Positions 1-7,768 of a stretch of 64,000 nt of DNA are shown piece after piece (the stretch's first letter is position 1; each line of letters opens with the position of its first letter). The translations under genes were made by a program, and so were the position numbers. The notes under the pieces are model-generated. The model made no database searches. It was not told the DNA's origin and saw only the letters and a list, made by a program, of their open reading frames with translations. Source of the stretch: Rhabdobacter roseus (lineage in GTDB: Bacteria; Bacteroidota; Bacteroidia; Cytophagales; Spirosomataceae); contig NZ_JACHGF010000008.1 in NCBI RefSeq assembly GCF_014202275.1, positions 230,957-294,956 of the forward strand, given 5' to 3'.

Positions 1-205
1 CTTTGCTTTTCCACAGCAGGCCGCCCGTACCGGTCAGGTAGTACCGGTTGGTTTTTGCGTCGGCCAGGATAAACGGATCGCTCAGCACAAGGGAGTCCAG
101 CGGAACGCCATACCGGACCACAGGTACCCGGCTTGGCTGGGCCAGAAGTGCCCACGAAAAAGACAAATAGACAAGCAGCGTTAACCCAAAGCGTCTCATG
201 TTCAT
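1..205 (-). CDS. GH43-like secreted glycoside hydrolase, N-terminal part
   Basis: The gene runs off the left edge; only the first ~68 codons are present. It opens with a signal peptide (two basic residues, a hydrophobic run, then a cleavage-like ALLAQ). The mature part contains a segment reading L-S-D-P-F-I-L-A-D followed by N-R-Y-Y-L-T-G-T-G-G. This is the usual start of the five-bladed propeller of family 43 glycosidases, where the first Asp is the catalytic base. Two in-frame ATGs lie two codons apart (205 and 199) and either could be used. The family call rests on about 25 residues, so the substrate cannot be given. Confidence 0.6.
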   Translation of the reverse strand, partial: MNMRRFGLTLLVYLSFSWALLAQPSRVPVVRYGVPLDSLVLSDPFILADAKTNRYYLTGTGGLLWKSK

Positions 206-334
206 ATCTAGATAGGATTTGTACAAAGGAAAGTGCTTGAGGTACTTATTCTAATGTACAGGGGTACCTACCGACCCGCTTTCGCTTTTCCTTTGTCGGA
301 CAGGGTGCCAAACTGGCGCGTGAGGGTTCGGGCC

Positions 335-482
335 TTTGTTGGTGTTCTCACCAACAAATCGCAGGCCGTTCTCACCAACCTCTTTGCGTCTTTGCAGACC
401 TTTCTCACCAACAAATTGCAAACCGTTCCTCCCAACCATTTGGGATTTGGTGGTGTTCTCACCACCAGAGAACACCACCAAA
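335..482. repeat. cluster of TTCTCACCAAC repeats and two perfect hairpins
   Basis: TTCTCACCAAC occurs at 345-355, 369-379 and 402-412, with degenerate copies near 426 and 456. One copy forms a perfect 10-bp hairpin (335-344 with 349-358). Another forms a perfect 15-bp hairpin (446-460 with 468-482, 7-base loop) directly after the end of ppnP. The spacing (24-33 bases) and sequence between copies are irregular, so this is not a CRISPR array. It looks like a cluster of REP-like palindromic intergenic elements; the second hairpin could also stabilise or end the ppnP transcript, although no T-run follows. Confidence 0.75.
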
Positions 483-487
483 GGTAC

Positions 488-769
488 TTAGCGGTACTGG
501 CACAGGTACGCTACGGGAGCCGTGGCTTTTACCTGGAAAGAAGCCCCGGCGGGTACTTCAAACGCCTCTCCGGGTCCGTACGTTTGCCAGGCTTCCGCCT
601 CCGGCAAAAGTACCTCCAGCTGGCCTTCCACGAGGGTCATGGTTTCGTGCTGCGAAGTACCAAACTCAAATTCGCCCTCGTTGATCACGCCAACCGACGA
701 CTTCCCCGCCGCCGTGGTGTAGCCTAGCGACATCACCGAGCCTCCGAAGTATTCATTTACTGCGATCAT
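488..769 (-). CDS. ppnP: pyrimidine/purine nucleoside phosphorylase PpnP
   Basis: A 93-residue protein of the PpnP (DUF1255) family, single-domain cupins that split many nucleosides with phosphate to give the free base and ribose-1-phosphate in the cytoplasm. The length matches the family, which is usually 90-95 residues. Visible family features are N-E-Y-F-G-G-S-V near the start, S-x-G-V-I-x-x-G-E-F-E-F in the middle, the run H-E-T-M-T-L-V-E-G, and the cupin segment P-A-G-A-S-F-Q-V near the end. It appears to be monocistronic. A perfect hairpin lies immediately downstream. Confidence 0.93.
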   Translation of the reverse strand: MIAVNEYFGGSVMSLGYTTAAGKSSVGVINEGEFEFGTSQHETMTLVEGQLEVLLPEAEAWQTYGPGEAFEVPAGASFQVKATAPVAYLCQYR

Positions 770-841
770 GTTTTGCTACTGAATAGAAAATGAATTTTTG
801 AAGGCCCGAAGTACGTACTTTTTTGGTTAAAGGAACAGTAC

Positions 842-1282
842 CTACCCGCCAAAAATCATAAGTACCTCCCACAGGGTACTTACCGCCAGCACCGCGCACA
901 GAAAGCCCAGAAAGACCCACCGCAGGCCCAACGAGGGCGTTTGGTGCCAGGTACTTTTAGCGGGGTTTTCGGGTAGGTACCTGAGGGGTACTTGCTGGCC
1001 TACCCAAAAGGTACGGTACGTAAAATCCTTGGGCGTGAGCTGGTACGTACGGCCCTGCACCTGGTACGTAATGGTGGGCGTAAGTACCTGAGCCCCGTAG
1101 GGGCTTTGCCACGTTTTGAGGCCACTCACCCGGCCCGTTACGGGGCGGCCCCGCCGCCGGAGCGCCCGGTGAAAAACAAGGATGCGAATGCCCTGGTAGA
1201 GCAGGTACCCTCCCAGCGCCGTCATGCCTACGGAAACGACGCCCATCACGATCTTGAAAATCAACTCTTCCTGGGTTTGCAT
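842..1282 (-). CDS. DUF3592-type membrane protein
   Basis: About 146 residues from the ATG at 1282; a longer reading to 1342 adds a non-conserved leader. There is one transmembrane helix near residues 11-31 and another near the C-terminus (R-W-V-F-L-G-F-L-C-A-V-L-A-V-S). Between them is a soluble loop with R-x-x-x-V-x-G-R-V and a Y-x-V-x-G-x-x-Y strand, the pattern of DUF3592 proteins. Their function is unknown. The middle of the gene carries an exceptional number of GTAC motifs (seven in 961-1080), which show in the protein as V-R/T-Y/V-P combinations. Confidence 0.7.
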   Translation of the reverse strand: MQTQEELIFKIVMGVVSVGMTALGGYLLYQGIRILVFHRALRRRGRPVTGRVSGLKTWQSPYGAQVLTPTITYQVQGRTYQLTPKDFTYRTFWVGQQVPLRYLPENPAKSTWHQTPSLGLRWVFLGFLCAVLAVSTLWEVLMIFGG

Positions 1283-1342
1283 GCCTGAAACACGTTTGCT
1301 ACTTTGACCACTGCAAAGTTGGCCCAAGTACCCGCCCCACAC

Positions 1343-1786
1343 AATCGCGGAACGCCTGTATTCTGGCTACGGGAATACCTGTATTTGGGGCATGGGAGGA
1401 CTTCTACAGGTTGGATACCTCCTCTCTACAGCTCTTCCCAATCTATGATCGGCGACGGGCTTTTTTGCGTTTTAAACGCAAATCAGACTCAACCGCCGAT
1501 TAAAAATCGGGGTTAGCTAGGTATGATGGGCTACTAACCGTACGGGGCTTAATATGAGTTTGATCCTGTATTTACTTTGAATGTCTTTTATACCATGCCT
1601 GTACTAACCCTCTTACAGCCTGTAAATCGTCAGGCGGGGCTTTCATGAATTATATTCTAAAGCAATTTGCGATACCTATGCAACCAATGCTAAGGAGAGC
1701 TGTCTTAGGATTGTAGCGCTACTTTAAAACATGAAGTGCAGGATCAGTACTTCATTGGAGAACTAACATTTTAACTGAAGTCTAGC
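1343..1786. other. gene-free stretch with first copy of a dispersed repeat
   Basis: No convincing coding sequence is seen in these ~440 bases. The left part holds repeat copy 1 (1425-1520). The rest is AT-rich leader for the lipoprotein gene at 1787. A weak TACTTTG-like box lies near 1573, but it lacks one base of the Bacteroidota -7 consensus. Confidence 0.6.
1425..1520. repeat. dispersed 96-bp repeat, copy 1
   Basis: Closely matches 4788-4885. Both copies run from TCTACAGCTC to GGGGTTAGCTAG. Both contain the 17-base near-palindrome TTGCGTTT-N-AAACGCAA and a second small hairpin (CCGAT...ATCGG). Arm and loop bases differ between the copies in ways that keep the stems paired, as expected of a structured mobile or REP-like element. 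Neither copy encodes a protein. Confidence 0.85.
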
Positions 1787-2728
1787 ATGAAGTCGAGAGT
1801 AATAATTGTGTGTATGGCAACCCTTCTTGGGGCTTGTAATAGGGTGAAAGATTCAAACCCGCAAGCAGCCAATGTTCCGGCAGAAGTGGTCCAGCTGGTA
1901 AAACAAAATTATACGAATCCGTCAAATATGGTCTTTACTGAAATCGTGGCCGACAAAATTTGGGGGGTGGATCTTCAAACAACCGAAAAAAAAGTCAATG
2001 CGGCGGTCAATAAGAATACTATTATATCCTCGTATCGTTTGGCGGCGGATCTGCCACCAGACAGTCTGGTCAATCTGCTAAATCCTTCAGTCATTAAAGG
2101 TGGTAGCTTTTCCAATTACCGTGAAGAAGAATACTCCTGGTATAGGGAAGGTAACTACGGACAAAGATTAGTGGCTGATTACAACTGGCAAGGTAAAACG
2201 CATCGCTTTCAGTGGGGTATTACGATGTTGTCAGGTCAAGCGACCTATACGCTAGAAATGCTGTCGGCAAAGTCGAGGGTTACATCCCTTGCGGAGGAAG
2301 ATATGCCGAACCCGATCCGGAATTATCTTTCTCAGAAAGGTCTTGGTTTTAGTACCGGTACGATCTTTAAGAACGACCAGGATGAGAATATGTATCAGGT
2401 AATGGTGTCCCAGAATAATACCTTTTTTACGCTGCTATTCAATAATCAGCATACGCTTATTGGTGGTTCAGAGCAGCCGACCCTGCTCAATGGCGTACAG
2501 GCCCTGCCGGAGAGCATCAGGCACTACCTGGCTAATACGCCCGAATACAAAGATTTTGTCTTTGAAGGGCAATTTGCCCGCAATTATAAAAGGACCTATG
2601 ACGGGGTGACCAGCTACGACCTCTGCATTCAGAAAAATACGGGAACCATGTACGGTACGCAGGTCTGGTTTATTACCTTGGATCAAGCGGGAAATGTACT
2701 AGTGAGAAGTTACATGGGGTTCTACTAA
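1787..2728 (+). CDS. PepSY-like repeat lipoprotein
   Basis: A 313-residue lipoprotein. The signal peptide ends in the lipobox L-L-G-A-C, with Cys at residue 17. The mature part appears to contain three or four related ~70-residue units, each with a short helix (V-x-x-L-V-K-Q-N-Y, I-R-N-Y-L, I-R-H-Y-L) followed by a run of strands. This is the layout of PepSY-like domains (DUF2874/BLIP-like) in Bacteroidota lipoproteins. The role is unknown. Base composition is more AT-rich and GTAC motifs are sparser than in neighbours. It stands alone 64 bases before the sigma-factor gene and could be transcribed with it. Confidence 0.6.
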   Translation: MKSRVIIVCMATLLGACNRVKDSNPQAANVPAEVVQLVKQNYTNPSNMVFTEIVADKIWGVDLQTTEKKVNAAVNKNTIISSYRLAADLPPDSLVNLLNPSVIKGGSFSNYREEEYSWYREGNYGQRLVADYNWQGKTHRFQWGITMLSGQATYTLEMLSAKSRVTSLAEEDMPNPIRNYLSQKGLGFSTGTIFKNDQDENMYQVMVSQNNTFFTLLFNNQHTLIGGSEQPTLLNGVQALPESIRHYLANTPEYKDFVFEGQFARNYKRTYDGVTSYDLCIQKNTGTMYGTQVWFITLDQAGNVLVRSYMGFY

Positions 2729-2792
2729 TAGATTGTCACCCTTTTAAGCAAACCAGAATTCTGCTCCTAGGTAATTACCCGAAACGTACCTA

Positions 2793-3389
2793 ATGATTTT
2801 TTTTCAAAAGCAAAAGTTCACTTCGCTGACGGAGCTCGTCGAGGCCTGTCAGCGAAGTGAGCCCAAAGCCCAGAGTGCTTTTTATGACCGGTACAAACGC
2901 AAATTAAGAGGCGTATGCCTCCGATATGCCCGTACGGAGTCGGAAGCTGACGATATTTTTCAGGAGGCCTTTATCAAAATTTTTCAGCATATCAATCAGC
3001 TGAAATCGCCTGATTCGGCTGATTACTGGGTCAAATCTACCGTGATACGCACGGCGATCAACTACTACCGCTCAACCACCAAAAGGGATTTGCTACAAAC
3101 ACCCATTGATGAGATCGAGCCGGTGCAGCCTTCCGAGGAAACCCTTGAAGTACTGGAGCAGATTGAGATGGGAGAATTGCTGGCGATAATCAGTGAACTA
3201 CCAGACGGCTATAGAACCGTAGTGAATCTGTACTTCATTGACGGCTACACGCATGCACAAATCGCTTCCATGCTTGGTATCGTGGAAGGGACCTCTAAAT
3301 CACAATTGATGAGGGGCAGGGCCTTGTTGATTAAAAAATTACAGGAAAAAGGAATTGGGCAATATGGATTCATCTCAAAAGAAGATTGA
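2793..3389 (+). CDS. ECF RNA polymerase sigma factor
   Basis: 198 residues. Region 2 is visible as D-D-I-F-Q-E-A-F-I-K-I-F (about residues 53-64), followed by W-V-K-S-T-V-I-R-T-A-I-N-Y-Y-R for core and -10 contacts. Region 4 is I-S-E-L-P-D-G-Y-R-T-V-V-N-L-Y plus the helix-turn-helix Y-T-H-A-Q-I-A-S-M-L-G-I-x-E-G-T-S-K-S-Q-L. It should direct RNA polymerase to a small regulon. Its stop codon lies inside the next gene (26-base overlap), so the downstream membrane protein is its likely partner. Length and domain order are normal for the family. Confidence 0.92.
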   Translation: MIFFQKQKFTSLTELVEACQRSEPKAQSAFYDRYKRKLRGVCLRYARTESEADDIFQEAFIKIFQHINQLKSPDSADYWVKSTVIRTAINYYRSTTKRDLLQTPIDEIEPVQPSEETLEVLEQIEMGELLAIISELPDGYRTVVNLYFIDGYTHAQIASMLGIVEGTSKSQLMRGRALLIKKLQEKGIGQYGFISKED

Positions 3390-4677
3390 TCAGGCGTTTC
3401 AGGAAAAGCTTAGGAAGCGATTTGACGACTTGGAAGCACCCGTAGAAGAGGAGCTTTCCAAAAAGATATTAGCGGCTGTCAATACGACCCACTACGCTGT
3501 ACGTTGGGGTACTCTTGTGGTGGTTATATTGGTGCTCAGTGGGCTAACGGTAGGTTATTTTCTTCAAGGATCACAGTCTTCGGAGCCAGTGGCGGCCAAG
3601 ACCCGCGTTTCCGAAAAAAACAACCCTAGCAGACCCGCCAACGACGCAGGTACACGGCCTGTTGTAGCGCCTGAGCAAGGTAGTTTGCCGCCCATACTAA
3701 GCCATTCCGAGGCTCAAAAAGAGTTGATAAATCCCCACCAAAAAGCAGAAGTTAGAAAGGAGAGAATAAACCATCTTCGGTCCGCAAAAGCCAATGAGAA
3801 GTCTGTCTATCATCTTGATTCTTCTGCTAAAATTCAGCTAGTAGAAAATCGTCCGGATAGTAATGCCCAATACCGGATAGAAGCAGCATCCCGGGTGGAG
3901 AGTAGTGTTGAGTCTGGCTTGGCTACTGATAGCTCTGCCGTTGGAATAAGTACTCATAAAAAGGAGCTTAGTCTTTTATCTAGCAGAAAGCTCCACTTCC
4001 TTCAATACACACTCCCGGATATTCAGGTACCTACCTCAGCCTCAGCGCCAACTCAGGAAGAACAGCTACGGCCGCACCGGCCCAAGTTCAACCCGGTTTT
4101 CAGTATCGCCAGCCTGGAGAGCTTCCAGTTGATCAACCTCCATTCCACGTTCGAAATGCCGTTTCAAAACGTCCAGTTTGCTCCTGCTTTTAGTTCCAAG
4201 TCGATGGGCTACAAAGTCAGTGCCGGCTTGGAAAAAGGCCATCTCCGGCTATTGCTCAACTACGGCTACCTGCGCAATTGGAACTACTATGAAATCGGAT
4301 CGGGTCGGATTGAAGTAAATTATACCCCTGAAAATCAGTACAGTTTTCGGCGTGTTGGCCTTCCGCATGTCATTGATGAGCGCCTGCATTTACTGGGGGG
4401 AGGCGTCAGAACCCTACTACCTATGAGTCATACCCCCCTACGAAAATTAGAGACAAGAGTCGGCATTGAATTTACCAGCGTTTTGCCCACTCGCTTAGCG
4501 ATGATATGGGTCAATATCAGCTCCACAAAAAATGTCAACCTGGGAAAAAATCTGGACTTGGCCGTTGGGCCTTTTGCCGAATATAGCCTTACCCAACGAA
4601 GCTTGGTAGGAGGACATTGGCAGTCGCGCCCTTATCGCTTGGGTATTGCCGTAGAGTTGCGAAAGCGGGAAGAATAG
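3364..4677 (+). CDS. putative anti-sigma-like membrane protein with beta-rich C-terminus
   Basis: About 437 residues from the ATG at 3364; a TTG nine bases earlier is also possible. A charged cytoplasmic segment of ~45 residues is followed by one transmembrane helix (W-G-T-L-V-V-V-I-L-V-L-S-G-L, near residues 47-69), then a low-complexity linker and a C-terminal region of ~200 residues. The C-terminal region has alternating hydrophobic strands and ends like an outer-membrane beta-barrel protein (Y-R-L-G-I-A-V-E-L-R-K). The gene order (sigma, then single-pass protein) and the overlap fit an anti-sigma factor. I see no ZAS zinc motif, so that role is inferred. Confidence 0.6.
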   Translation: MDSSQKKIDQAFQEKLRKRFDDLEAPVEEELSKKILAAVNTTHYAVRWGTLVVVILVLSGLTVGYFLQGSQSSEPVAAKTRVSEKNNPSRPANDAGTRPVVAPEQGSLPPILSHSEAQKELINPHQKAEVRKERINHLRSAKANEKSVYHLDSSAKIQLVENRPDSNAQYRIEAASRVESSVESGLATDSSAVGISTHKKELSLLSSRKLHFLQYTLPDIQVPTSASAPTQEEQLRPHRPKFNPVFSIASLESFQLINLHSTFEMPFQNVQFAPAFSSKSMGYKVSAGLEKGHLRLLLNYGYLRNWNYYEIGSGRIEVNYTPENQYSFRRVGLPHVIDERLHLLGGGVRTLLPMSHTPLRKLETRVGIEFTSVLPTRLAMIWVNISSTKNVNLGKNLDLAVGPFAEYSLTQRSLVGGHWQSRPYRLGIAVELRKREE

Positions 4678-4787
4678 GGGGGCAAATCAGGATGAGCTGA
4701 TTTAGCCCGCTAATTCTATTTACACCAGCGAGCGCCAGGCCTGCACGAAGTAGTGCGTACGCTTTTGATCTTCTCGTCCTGCGTAAA

Positions 4788-4885
4788 TCTACAGCTCGTC
4801 CCGATCTATGATCGGCGACGGGCTCTTTTTGCGTTTCAAACGCAAGTCAGAAACAACCGCCGATTTGAAAATCGGGGTTAGCTAG
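4788..4885. repeat. dispersed repeat, copy 2
   Basis: Second copy of the element at 1425-1520, in the same orientation. The core palindrome reads TTGCGTTT-C-AAACGCAA here, against a T at the centre in copy 1. The second hairpin is CCGATTT...AAATCGG. The two copies bracket the PepSY/sigma/anti-sigma segment. Confidence 0.85.
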
Positions 4886-4924
4886 CTTAGCTAGCAAATT
4901 GGGAGTGAGCGGATATTTTTCGGC

Positions 4925-4966
4925 CAATTTTGAAATTACATAAACTCAATTTTGAAATTACATAAA
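4925..4966. repeat. 20-bp direct repeat beside a stop codon
   Basis: The 20-mer that starts CAATTTTGAAA and ends TTACATAAA is present at 4925-4944 and again at 4947-4966, two bases apart. It ends immediately before the stop codon of the permease gene (4968-4970, opposite strand). It is probably a small tandem duplication. No function is apparent. Confidence 0.85.
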
Positions 4967-4967
4967 T

Positions 4968-6233
4968 TTACTTCTTGAACAAGAGCGCCCGGATGGGCTG
5001 AATGCGCGTGATAACGTAGGTCGGGATGAGCAGGACCAGCGCTACCACACCCAGCGTGATGACGTTGACGAGCACGAAAGTACCCCAGTCGAACACGATG
5101 GGGACGGAATCCATGAAGTAGTTGACGGGGTCGAGCGGGATGAGCCTAAACTGGTACTGTAGCCAGCACAGCAGCAGCCCGATGCCATTGCCCAACAGCA
5201 GGCCGCGCGTGACCATGTGCAGGCCCACGCGCAGGAAGATCCGGCGGATCTGGGCATCGGGGCTCCCGAGGGTTTTGAGCAGACCCACCAGCGGCGTCCG
5301 CTCCATGATCATCACCAGCAGGATGGAGATCATGTTGAAGCAAGCCACGAACAGAATGAGCGTCAGGAAAACGGCCGTGTTGCGGTCGAGCATTAAGAGC
5401 CAGTCGAAGACGGGCCGGAAGGTTTCGGTGACTTTCTGAAGGTACATGTCCGGCGACATGCGGTAGAATACATCCGCCGCCACGGGTTCGAGCTGCTGGA
5501 AGTCGCGCAGGTAGATTTCGTACGAGCCCACGGTGTCGGCCCCCCAGCCGTTGATGCGCTGCACCAGCGCCAGGTCGCCAATAACGAGGTTAGTATCAAA
5601 CTCCTCCATTTCGGTTTCGTAGATACCCACCACCGTGAGCTTGCGGGCGCGGGGCGGGTTCTGGACGAAGTACATCAGCACGTCGTCGCCGGTCTTGAGC
5701 CGGAGCTGGTTGGCGATCCGGCGGCTGATGATGATCTCCGAGGAGTAGTCGGGGGTAGTTAAAGTAGCTGAATCGGCAGTAGCCGCCGCACGGTCGGGCG
5801 TGGCCCACTGAATCAGCCGTCCTTCCACCAGACTTTCCTGAAAAAGCGCCCAGTCGTAGTCGGCTCCGACGCCCTTAAGCATGATCCCCTTAAGCTCGTC
5901 GGGCGTTTTCAGAATGCCGGATTTGTGGGCGACCGCTTGCCAATGGCGTATTTCGGGCATGTGAGGCAGATCATCGGACAGGGGTGAGCGCCGTGGCAGG
6001 GGCCCTTCTTCGTAGGTACTTCCCAGGCCCAGCGCGCTGACGCGCAGGTGCGCGCCAAACAGGAATATTTTTTCCTGAATGGTATTTTTAAAACCAAAAA
6101 GTACTGCAAAAGCCACGATACCTACCGCAATGCCAATGGCAATACTGGCCACGCCGATCCGGCTGACGGTAGCGGAGAAAGAACCTAGTTCGTTGTGACG
6201 GATGCGGCGGGCTAAAAACGACGAAAATCGCAA
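4968..6233 (-). CDS. FtsX/LolE-family ABC transporter permease
   Basis: 421 residues with the MacB/LolE layout. Transmembrane helix 1 lies near residues 25-48 (I-G-V-A-S-I-A-I-G-I-A-V-G-I). A periplasmic domain of about 220 residues follows, including E-I-I-I-S-R-R-I-A-N-Q-L. Three C-terminal helices (from about 285, 335 and 385) form the FtsX domain, ending Y-V-I-T-R-I-Q-P-I-R-A-L. Family members move lipoproteins or other envelope substrates with a separate ATPase, which is not in this window. The gene is divergent from namZ; the intergenic spacer holds a large hairpin (6364-6411). Confidence 0.88.
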   Translation of the reverse strand: MRFSSFLARRIRHNELGSFSATVSRIGVASIAIGIAVGIVAFAVLFGFKNTIQEKIFLFGAHLRVSALGLGSTYEEGPLPRRSPLSDDLPHMPEIRHWQAVAHKSGILKTPDELKGIMLKGVGADYDWALFQESLVEGRLIQWATPDRAAATADSATLTTPDYSSEIIISRRIANQLRLKTGDDVLMYFVQNPPRARKLTVVGIYETEMEEFDTNLVIGDLALVQRINGWGADTVGSYEIYLRDFQQLEPVAADVFYRMSPDMYLQKVTETFRPVFDWLLMLDRNTAVFLTLILFVACFNMISILLVMIMERTPLVGLLKTLGSPDAQIRRIFLRVGLHMVTRGLLLGNGIGLLLCWLQYQFRLIPLDPVNYFMDSVPIVFDWGTFVLVNVITLGVVALVLLIPTYVITRIQPIRALLFKK

Positions 6234-6363
6234 GGCAAACGGTGTTTTTGAAATAAAGAATCACTTCGGATCGCCCCGGTACCGGGCCGGGGTTACCAGG
6301 TACTTAGGGCAGGCAATATAAGGATCATTGTTTAGATTAACGAGCTTCTGCGCCGCGGAAGTG

Positions 6364-6411
6364 TGGCCGGAAGTACCTTGCCCAGGTACCTGAGCAAGGT
6401 ACTTCCGGCCA
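6364..6411. repeat. perfect 18-bp hairpin built on the GTAC motif
   Basis: TGGCCGGAAGTACCTTGC (6364-6381) pairs perfectly with 6394-6411. The 12-base loop contains its own palindrome CAGGTACCTG. It lies between the divergent permease and namZ genes, so it is not a simple terminator. It may be a REP-like element. Confidence 0.9.
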
Positions 6412-6502
6412 GTTTCCTGCTCCAATACGCCCGGCGAAGGTACTTCTTTCGGCAGGGAATGTTGTAAAGCTCATTTTGAAAACGTTATTTTGGTAAAAAA
6501 CG

Positions 6503-7732
6503 ATGATCGTGCTCAAATCTTTCGTATACCTGCTGCTGGTCCTTAGCTGGGGCTGCCGGGCGGGTACCTCCGTACCGGGTACGGAGGTACCCGGTACCAA
6601 GACTACTGAAACGCCCCAGGTACCTGTCCAGCAACCTCTGAAGCTGGGCCTGGAGCGCACCGGCGAATACCTGCCGCTGCTGAAGGGCAAGCGCGTGGGG
6701 CTGGTAGTTAACCACACCACGATCTTCCCGAACGGTACCCACCTGGCCGACAGCCTCAAAAGCCTGGGGGTGAATGTAAAAACAATCTTTGCGCCCGAGC
6801 ACGGCTTCCGGGGCATGGAGGCTGACGGCGCGACCATCAAAGACGGCGTGGATACCCGCACGGGCCTTCCCATCGTGTCACTTTATGGTACCAATAAAAA
6901 AGCAACACCCCAGCAACTGGCCGGGCTCGATGTGCTGATCTTCGACATCCAGGACGTAGGCGTGCGCTACTACACCTACCCCAGTACCATGCACCTGCTG
7001 ATGGAAGCCTGCGCCGAAAACGGCAAAACCTGCCTGGTGCTGGACCGCCCCAATCCCAACGGCCACTTCATCGACGGCCCCGTGCTCGACCGCAAGTTTG
7101 CGTCCTTCGTGGGCATGAATCCCGTGCCCGTGGTACATGGGCTTACGTCGGGCGAGCTGGCCCTGATGATCAACGGCGAAGGCTGGCTAGCGGGCAAAAA
7201 ACGCTGCGACCTCACGGTGATTCCCTGCACGGGCTACACCCACCAGACGCCCTACGTACTGCCCGTGAAGCCCTCGCCCAATTTGCCCAACCAGCAGTCG
7301 GTGCTGTTGTACCCGTCCATTTGCCTGTTCGAGCCCACCATCGTGAGCGTGGGACGCGGCACCGACACGCAGTTTCAGGTGATCGGCGCGCCCGACCCGG
7401 CCTTTGGTACCTACACCTTTACGCCCGTCGAGAAGCCCGGTGCCCACAAGCCGCCCAACGAAGGCAAGCGCTGCTACGGCGAAGACCTGCGGCGGGTCGA
7501 TGCGTATCAGCTGCGGTTCTCGCTCAAGTACCTGCTGGACTTTTACCAGAAAGCGCCCGATAAATCAAATTTTTTTACCAGCGAATCGTACTTTGATAAA
7601 CTCGCTGGCACGGATCTTATTCGTACTATGCTGGTAGCGGGCCGCACCGAGGAAGAAATCCGGCGGGCCTACGAGCCCGGTCTGGTGCAGTACAAAGAGC
7701 TGCGGAAAAAGTACCTGCTGTACGCCGATTAA
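6503..7732 (+). CDS. namZ: exo-beta-N-acetylmuramidase NamZ-like lipoprotein (DUF1343, GH171)
   Basis: 409 residues with a lipoprotein signal (lipobox around L-S-W-G-C, Cys ~18). The DUF1343 domain covers about residues 48-409. It contains the signatures G-L-V-V-N-H-T-T, F-A-P-E-H-G-F-R-G, F-D-I-Q-D-V-G-V-R-Y-Y-T-Y and L-D-R-P-N-P-N-G. Characterised DUF1343 enzymes (NamZ, GH171) remove N-acetylmuramic acid from the non-reducing end of peptidoglycan chains. The linker after the lipobox (G-T-S-V-P-G-T-E-V-P-G-T) is encoded by a 33-bp palindrome of GTAC motifs. The NagB-like gene starts 36 bases downstream, which suggests shared work in amino-sugar salvage. Confidence 0.9.
   Translation: MIVLKSFVYLLLVLSWGCRAGTSVPGTEVPGTKTTETPQVPVQQPLKLGLERTGEYLPLLKGKRVGLVVNHTTIFPNGTHLADSLKSLGVNVKTIFAPEHGFRGMEADGATIKDGVDTRTGLPIVSLYGTNKKATPQQLAGLDVLIFDIQDVGVRYYTYPSTMHLLMEACAENGKTCLVLDRPNPNGHFIDGPVLDRKFASFVGMNPVPVVHGLTSGELALMINGEGWLAGKKRCDLTVIPCTGYTHQTPYVLPVKPSPNLPNQQSVLLYPSICLFEPTIVSVGRGTDTQFQVIGAPDPAFGTYTFTPVEKPGAHKPPNEGKRCYGEDLRRVDAYQLRFSLKYLLDFYQKAPDKSNFFTSESYFDKLAGTDLIRTMLVAGRTEEEIRRAYEPGLVQYKELRKKYLLYAD
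6561..6593. repeat. 33-bp palindrome inside the namZ coding sequence
   Basis: CGGGTACCTCCGTAC (6561-6575) is the exact reverse complement of 6579-6593, with centre CGG. It contains four GTAC cores, and another GGTACC follows at 6593. It encodes the disordered linker directly after the lipid-anchored cysteine of NamZ, where sequence is least constrained. Confidence 0.9.
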
Positions 7733-7768
7733 GATCATTTTACAACTACCCTTGCTGATTCTCTTTTC

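Noticed and set aside
335..482. Short spaced repeats suggesting a CRISPR array
   Set aside because: Unit too short (11 bases), spacing irregular, spacers not unique, and no cas genes in the window.
1304..1516. 70-codon frame on the plus strand
   Set aside because: Runs through the dispersed repeat and overlaps the DUF3592 start region; no protein features.
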